Part shown: positions 31,563-35,419 of the stretch, in pieces
Position numbering within the stretch: position 1 is the stretch's first letter
Layout: each line of letters opens with the position of its first letter
From: Osedax symbiont Rs1
GTDB lineage: Bacteria; Pseudomonadota; Gammaproteobacteria; Pseudomonadales; Balneatricaceae
Reading direction: 5' to 3'
DNA: 35,419 bases
Assembly (NCBI GenBank): GCA_000416275.1
Contig: ASZJ01000203.1
Coordinates: 1 to 35,419 of the forward strand
Notes under the pieces: model-generated
The model's input: the letters and a program-made list of their open reading frames with translations, nothing else
Told to the model about the DNA's origin: nothing
Database searches by the model: none
Program-made: the position numbers and the translations under genes

Positions 31563-32449
31563 TAGTGGCTTCGTTCAACGATATATTTGGCAAGTTGCTG
31601 CAAGGGGACGCCTCTATCCCCCAGGCACTGGCTAGCAGCTAGTGCTTGCTGGTAGAGCTGTGAGAGTTTTTCACGGGCGCCGTCTAAACCCAATAAAGCA
31701 GGATATGTTGGTTTGTTGGCTGCGATGTCTGAGCCCTGCGGTTTGCCTAAAGTGGCGGTGTCACCGACAATATCCAAAATATCATCTTGTACCTGAAAGG
31801 CTAAACCAATTGCATCGGCATAGCTCAGGAGTGCCAGCCTTAGCTCATCGCTGATTTCTCTATTGCTACTGATGATCCCGAGTTCGACGGCGGCACTGAG
31901 TATCGCGCCGGTCTTAAAACGGTGCATTTCCTCTAGTTCAGCAAGCGTCAGAGCCTTGCCAACATTAGCCAAATCAAAGGCTTGCCCAGCGACCATGCCT
32001 GAATCACCGCTGGCTTTAGTGAGTACTTGCAGCATCTGTAATTGTCGTTTCGCACTGAGTTGATTGTTTTGCTGAGACAGCCATTGGAATGCGATGCACT
32101 GTAGCGCATCACCCGCTAAAATAGCGGTAGCTTCATCGAACTGGAGGTGACAAGTCGCTTTGCCGCGGCGAAGATTATCATCGTCCATGGCGGGTAAGTC
32201 GTCGTGTACTAAAGAGTAACTATGTAGTGCTTCTATAGCACAAGCTGCGCTGTCAGCATTTAATAAACTACCGCCAAGGGATTGATTTACTAGATAAACT
32301 AGCGCAGGTCTAATCCGCTTACCACCATTCAAAGTACTGTAGCGCATGGCTTGTTGCAGTGAACTTTGAATAGAGCCGTGTGCTAGGCGCTGTTCAAGCT
32401 CGGCTTCTACTCGTTGCTGATAGCGAGTTAATTGCTTTATTAAAGTCAC
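31562..32449 (-). CDS. ispA: farnesyl diphosphate synthase (short-chain polyprenyl synthase)
   Basis: Adds isopentenyl units to dimethylallyl and geranyl diphosphate to give farnesyl diphosphate, the precursor of quinone tails and undecaprenol. 295 residues. The first Asp-rich motif is DDLPAMDDD (residues 83-91), the six-residue-spaced form of bacterial FPPS, and the second is QVQDDILDIVGD. NGGKRIRPALVYL and the GKPQGSDIAANKPTYPALLG loop are also present. It overlaps dxs by one base and follows xseB after 15 bp: the classical xseB-ispA-dxs operon. Confidence 0.95.
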   Translation of the reverse strand: MTLIKQLTRYQQRVEAELEQRLAHGSIQSSLQQAMRYSTLNGGKRIRPALVYLVNQSLGGSLLNADSAACAIEALHSYSLVHDDLPAMDDDNLRRGKATCHLQFDEATAILAGDALQCIAFQWLSQQNNQLSAKRQLQMLQVLTKASGDSGMVAGQAFDLANVGKALTLAELEEMHRFKTGAILSAAVELGIISSNREISDELRLALLSYADAIGLAFQVQDDILDIVGDTATLGKPQGSDIAANKPTYPALLGLDGAREKLSQLYQQALAASQCLGDRGVPLQQLAKYIVERSH

Positions 32450-32464
32450 TCAATATTCTCAGTA

Positions 32465-32701
32465 TTATGTATCTGCTGAAAAATCAGTACTGATTAACTG
32501 ACCATTTCTCTCAGTTAAAATTTGTACTTTTTGCTGTGCTTCATCGAGCATTTTTTGACAGTCGCGTGTCAATTTAACCCCGTCTTCAAATGCGGCTAGC
32601 GATTCATCAAGAGATAGATCTCCAGCTTCCATTTTGCTTACTAAAGTTTCTAAATCGGCCAGCGATTGCTCAAATGTTGGCGCTTGTTTCTTGGCGGGCA
32701 T
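32465..32701 (-). CDS. xseB: exodeoxyribonuclease VII small subunit
   Basis: Small helical subunit that binds the XseA catalytic subunit to form the single-strand-specific exonuclease VII. 78 residues, with the family sequence FEQSLADLETLVSKMEAGDL followed by SLDESLAAFEDGVKLTRDCQ; length is normal. First gene of the minus-strand xseB-ispA-dxs cluster. A 12-base match to the end of repeat family A (TGCAAAGGTCTC, 32748-32759) lies 47 bp upstream. Confidence 0.95.
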   Translation of the reverse strand: MPAKKQAPTFEQSLADLETLVSKMEAGDLSLDESLAAFEDGVKLTRDCQKMLDEAQQKVQILTERNGQLISTDFSADT

Positions 32702-33183
32702 TTTTAATCCTGTGGTGTGTGCGCAATATTAACTCGTGTAATAATACTGCAAAGGTCTCAATATGTAGCAAGTTCAGCCGACATATCTGTAAGTGTCGAA
32801 AACAGCATAGATGATAGTCAAAAGTAACCGGGCTTACAATAGATGTAAAGCAGGTTGCGATTAACTAGTACTCCTGGTTAAACAGAGCAGTCAGCAATCG
32901 GCATTTGTGGATGTTGAGCACGGGCAATGTGAGGCTTGATTTGTCGGCTAAATTGGCTTATTTTTTAAGACAGATTGATATTTTGTTAAATAGTGCAGGT
33001 TATCTGCATCTATTTGCGCTATTGGTTGCACATTAGTAATTTTTTCGTATACTTTTTAAATAGTTGTAAAAAATATTTTTTAAAATTTTTTTTTTCAGTT
33101 TTGTATGATTTTGTGGTTTGATTCCGGTACAGAGCGTCCAATATTATATTGTTATTCAGCAAACAAATTTATAGGAGTTTCAT
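32702..33183. other. divergent intergenic region xseB/pomA
   Basis: 482 bp with no supportable gene. It holds the family A terminal-repeat match at 32748-32759 and a very AT-rich tract (33040-33115, with a run of nine or more T) before pomA, where a promoter is likely but no clear -35/-10 or flagellar sigma-28 pair could be fixed. AGGAG at 33173-33177 serves the pomA GTG start. Confidence 0.6.
32748..32759. repeat. solo terminal-repeat match of family A
   Basis: TGCAAAGGTCTC, identical to the right terminal repeat of the copy ending at 18078. No further similarity to the family was seen on either side. Possibly a remnant of an excised or decayed element. Confidence 0.35.
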
Positions 33184-33942
33184 GTGGATATAGCCACACT
33201 GGTTGGTCTTTTAGGTGCGTTCGGTATCGTTATTGCCGCCATGGCAACTGGTGGAGATGTCGGTGTTTTTATCAACACCCCTTCAATGTTAATTGTTTTG
33301 GGAGGATCAATCTTTGTCGTATTGATGAAGTTCACTTTAGGCCAATTTCTTGGTATGGGTAAAGTGATGGGTAAAGCCTTTATGTTTAAATCGGTAAAGA
33401 TTGAAGACATCATCGCTGAAACTGTCGATATGGCAGATGCCGCTCGCAAAGGCGGTTTACTGTCACTGGAAGAAAAGGAAGCCAGTGTTGATTTTATGAA
33501 TAGGGGCATTCAACTGTTAGTTGATGGTCATGATCCTGAAGTCGTTAAAACCTTATTAAACAAAGAGAAAAAGCTAACTACTGATCGTCACACAGCGGCG
33601 ATTGGTATTTTTACCGCAATAGCAGATGTCGGCCCCTCGATGGGAATGATTGGTACCTTGGTCGGTTTAGTACAGATGTTGTCCAATATGAGTGATCCTA
33701 AATCGATTGGTCCAGCGATGGCGGTTGCGCTGTTGACTACCTTATATGGATCTATGTTGGCCACCATGATTGCCATCCCCATTGCGGACAAGTTAACGGT
33801 GCGTCGCGATGAAGAAGAGTTAAATCAAGCGTTGATTATCGATGGTTTGTTAGCCATTCAAGCGGGACAAAATCCGCGGGTTATTGAGCAAATGCTACGT
33901 AATTACTTACCTGAGAAAAAACGCCCAGCGGATGAGGAGTAA
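33184..33942 (+). CDS. pomA: flagellar stator protein PomA (MotA/TolQ/ExbB family)
   Basis: Inner-membrane stator subunit which with PomB conducts ions (probably sodium for this type) to drive flagellar rotation. 252 residues with four membrane helices. The start MDIATLVGLLGAFGIVIAAM, the MLIVLGGSIFVVLMKFTLGQ helix and KAFMFK are very like Vibrio PomA. The cytoplasmic loop (about 60-150) and the last helices with GPSMGMIGTLVGLVQML and AMAVALLTTLYGSMLATMIA are intact. GTG start with AGGAG six bases upstream. pomB follows after five bases. Confidence 0.93.
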   Translation: MDIATLVGLLGAFGIVIAAMATGGDVGVFINTPSMLIVLGGSIFVVLMKFTLGQFLGMGKVMGKAFMFKSVKIEDIIAETVDMADAARKGGLLSLEEKEASVDFMNRGIQLLVDGHDPEVVKTLLNKEKKLTTDRHTAAIGIFTAIADVGPSMGMIGTLVGLVQMLSNMSDPKSIGPAMAVALLTTLYGSMLATMIAIPIADKLTVRRDEEELNQALIIDGLLAIQAGQNPRVIEQMLRNYLPEKKRPADEE

Positions 33943-33947
33943 AGCTG

Positions 33948-34880
33948 ATGAGTGATGAAGCTGAAGATTGTCCGGTCTGTGTCCCCGGCCTGCCAGCTTG
34001 GCTGGCCACCTTTGGGGATTTGATGGCGCTGCTGATGTGCTTCTTCGTTTTGCTGCTGTCCTTCTCTGAAATGGATGTGCTCAAGTTTAAGCAATTAGCC
34101 GGGTCAATGCGCGAGGCGTTTGGCGTACAAAATCAAATTAAAGTAGAAGATGTGCCTAAGGGCACATCCATCATTGCTCAGGAGTTCAGTCCCGGCAGAC
34201 CTGAACCTACCCCTTTAAACGAAGTGCGACAAATGACGGTTAATAACGATATGAATACTTTGGATATTCGATCGGAAAAGGGGGAGTCTGATGTGCTAGA
34301 TAGCTTGCAGGGCGAAGCTGAGCGACAAAAAGATCAGGAGAAAAAAGAACAAGCTAAAAAAGATGCGATTCAGTTTGCTGCTGTCTTGAGCGAAGAAATC
34401 GATGAGGGGAGTATTGAAATTGAAACCGATGGCAAAAAAACCATCATTCGCGTACAAGAAAAAGGCTCTTTTGTCTCGGGCTCGGCTCGCTTGAAAGACG
34501 ATTATATTCCAGTGATTGCTAAAATTCGTGATTTATTACTAAACATCAAAGGCAAAATTAGCATTGAGGGGCACACCGATAATATCCGTGCCGATGGTAA
34601 AATATTTGTCTCGAACTGGGATTTATCAGCCGCGCGTGCACTGGCGGTAGCCAATGAGATTTTCGCCGATGTGCGGATTAAGCAGAAGAAATTTGAAATC
34701 GTTGGCCGAGCGAATACTCGACCGCTAGCACCGAATAATACCGCGGCCAATCGCGCGATTAATCGACGTGTGGAAATTATCATTGAACGAGGTAAAGATA
34801 ATGAAAGCATCGATCGGATAAAAGTAAAAGAGGCGACTGATACCGCCCCTAGTACTTTGAATTCTGAAGAGATCTTCTAA
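33948..34880 (+). CDS. pomB: flagellar stator protein PomB (MotB family)
   Basis: Stator partner of PomA that anchors the complex to peptidoglycan. 310 residues: a single helix after PAWLATFGDLMALLMCFFVL with the ion-carrying Asp24, a plug/linker with a charged coil (QGEAERQKDQEKKEQAKKDA), and a C-terminal OmpA-like peptidoglycan-binding domain (about 195-290) with ISIEGHTDNIRADGKIFVSN and NRAINRRVEIIIERG. Five bases after pomA, so the two are translated together. Sodium use is inferred from similarity to Vibrio PomAB, not shown. Confidence 0.92.
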   Translation: MSDEAEDCPVCVPGLPAWLATFGDLMALLMCFFVLLLSFSEMDVLKFKQLAGSMREAFGVQNQIKVEDVPKGTSIIAQEFSPGRPEPTPLNEVRQMTVNNDMNTLDIRSEKGESDVLDSLQGEAERQKDQEKKEQAKKDAIQFAAVLSEEIDEGSIEIETDGKKTIIRVQEKGSFVSGSARLKDDYIPVIAKIRDLLLNIKGKISIEGHTDNIRADGKIFVSNWDLSAARALAVANEIFADVRIKQKKFEIVGRANTRPLAPNNTAANRAINRRVEIIIERGKDNESIDRIKVKEATDTAPSTLNSEEIF

Positions 34881-34928
34881 AATCCCTGCCTTCAGGAGCT
34901 TGATTGGCTAGTTCTGCATAAGTCCAGC

Positions 34929-35160
34929 CTTACGGGCTGCGCTGCCAAATTAGTACTCTGTGTTAACGGTTTTTTCCAGAGTACCAGTTTATCTATAGCC
35001 GTTGTCTTAATCGCCAGTTTGTCCTGCCTCTATGAGGCGTACAAAAATTAATTTTTTCAGAGCATCGGTAACCTGTCTTAATCGCTATCTTTCCTGCCTC
35101 TATGAGGCGTACAGAACAGTTAGTGCCGGCTTTCGCGAGAACCAGTCATCTATAAAAATG
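34929..35160 (+). repeat. structured repeat family C, tandem degenerate units
   Basis: First unit: stem GTACTCTG (34953-34960) / CAGAGTAC (34977-34984) around a 16-base loop with GTTAACGG, then AGCCGTTGTCTTAATCGC. CCTGCCTCTATGAGGCGTAC occurs twice, at 35023 and 35093 (70-bp period), each preceded by GTCTTAATCGC, itself a small hairpin (GCCTC/GAGGC). A third, degraded unit continues to about 35160. It fills the gap after pomB; no gene is supportable in 34881-35419. Confidence 0.6.
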
Positions 35161-35254
35161 CCCGCTGAACCTACGGGTGCAGCTAAGATTTTTCAATTCC
35201 ACTGTAAAACCAATATCTTACACTCTGTATTCACTTTGAAGTCACGGATTCAGG
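35151..35254 (+). repeat. repeat family B, one-sided copy
   Basis: About 104 bp matching 17761-17864 at roughly 80% by eye, with the identical stretch TTTTCAATTCCACTGTAAAA and ending CACGGATTCAGG. No left inverted repeat was found; the left side runs directly into family C units, suggesting one element inserted in or recombined with the other. Confidence 0.7.
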
Positions 35255-35355
35255 ATGGTCTTAATCACGAACTTCACTGTGCGTTAGAAGTGTGTGGCTT
35301 AATAAGCATTTCCCTAGCAAACCACCTATCAAACCCTAGTTTCAATAAAGCTTTA

Positions 35356-35419
35356 CCTGATTAGCCCTGTGTCTCCGCCATAGCAAAAGATGCTTTTAAT
35401 CTCTTCTCTGTGCTCTGTG
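35356..35419. mobile_element. IS1595-type element end, cut by window edge
   Basis: CCTGATTAGCCCTGTGTCTC followed by CGCCATAGC matches the left end of the MITE at 29521 and of the IS at 4. The other end lies beyond the window, so it cannot be told whether this is a full insertion sequence, a MITE or a solo end. Confidence 0.65.

Noticed and set aside
34929-35160. CRISPR array.
   Set aside because: The 70-bp period units are related over their whole length, there are no unique spacers of uniform size and no cas genes.

Overview
The window reads as chromosome of a free-living, motile, probably marine gammaproteobacterium, plausibly from the Cellvibrionales/Spongiibacteraceae neighbourhood of Pseudomonadales. 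Support for this comes from the gene order nrdR-ribD-ribE-ribB-ribH-nusB-thiL-pgpA-ribA, a PomA/PomB-type flagellar stator, EttA, TrhP and a quinol-type nitric oxide reductase under NorR. The lineage is inference from gene order and protein character; no rRNA, tRNA or CRISPR was recognised.

Layout. (1) 1-2900: accessory zone with a complete IS1595-family insertion sequence, repeats, doubtful small ORFs and an outer-membrane beta-barrel gene whose 3' end is replaced by a repeat. (2) 2968-8417: trhP, then divergent norR and norB (qNOR). Their shared intergenic region holds three GT-N7-AC NorR-type sites, an FNR/NnrR-like palindrome and a textbook sigma-54 promoter. (3) 8646-12814: a tightly packed minus-strand operon with a YnbA-like CDP-alcohol phosphatidyltransferase, a YnbC-like hydrolase-methyltransferase fusion, a patatin-like protein that has lost its usual Ser/Asp dyad, and a short-chain dehydrogenase; a PilZ gene lies upstream on the same strand. 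This is the best candidate for an undescribed system, probably lipid modification. (4) 13741-17400: ettA, a glutaredoxin-like gene and divergent glyA. (5) 17401-18478: a kilobase of nested MITE-like repeats. (6) 18479-21803: tandem duplicated AGCS alanine/glycine:cation symporters, each with its own terminator. (7) 21889-29515: a small membrane protein, then the long nrdR/riboflavin/nusB/thiL/pgpA/ribA cluster, ended by a 125-bp IS1595-type MITE whose target duplication includes the ribA stop codon. (8) 29775-32701: minus-strand xseB-ispA-dxs isoprenoid cluster. (9) 33184-34880: pomA-pomB. (10) 34881-35419: repeats, ending in another IS1595-type terminus cut by the window edge.

Working together: rib genes make flavins (RibA plus RibB feed RibH/RibE; RibD supplies the pyrimidine), while dxs/ispA make C15 isoprenoid precursors. 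GlyA interconverts serine and glycine beside two probable glycine/alanine importers. NorR senses NO and, with sigma-54 polymerase, should switch on NorB. At least four dispersed repeat families lie in the intergenic DNA; one shows a compensatory base-pair change in a conserved stem.
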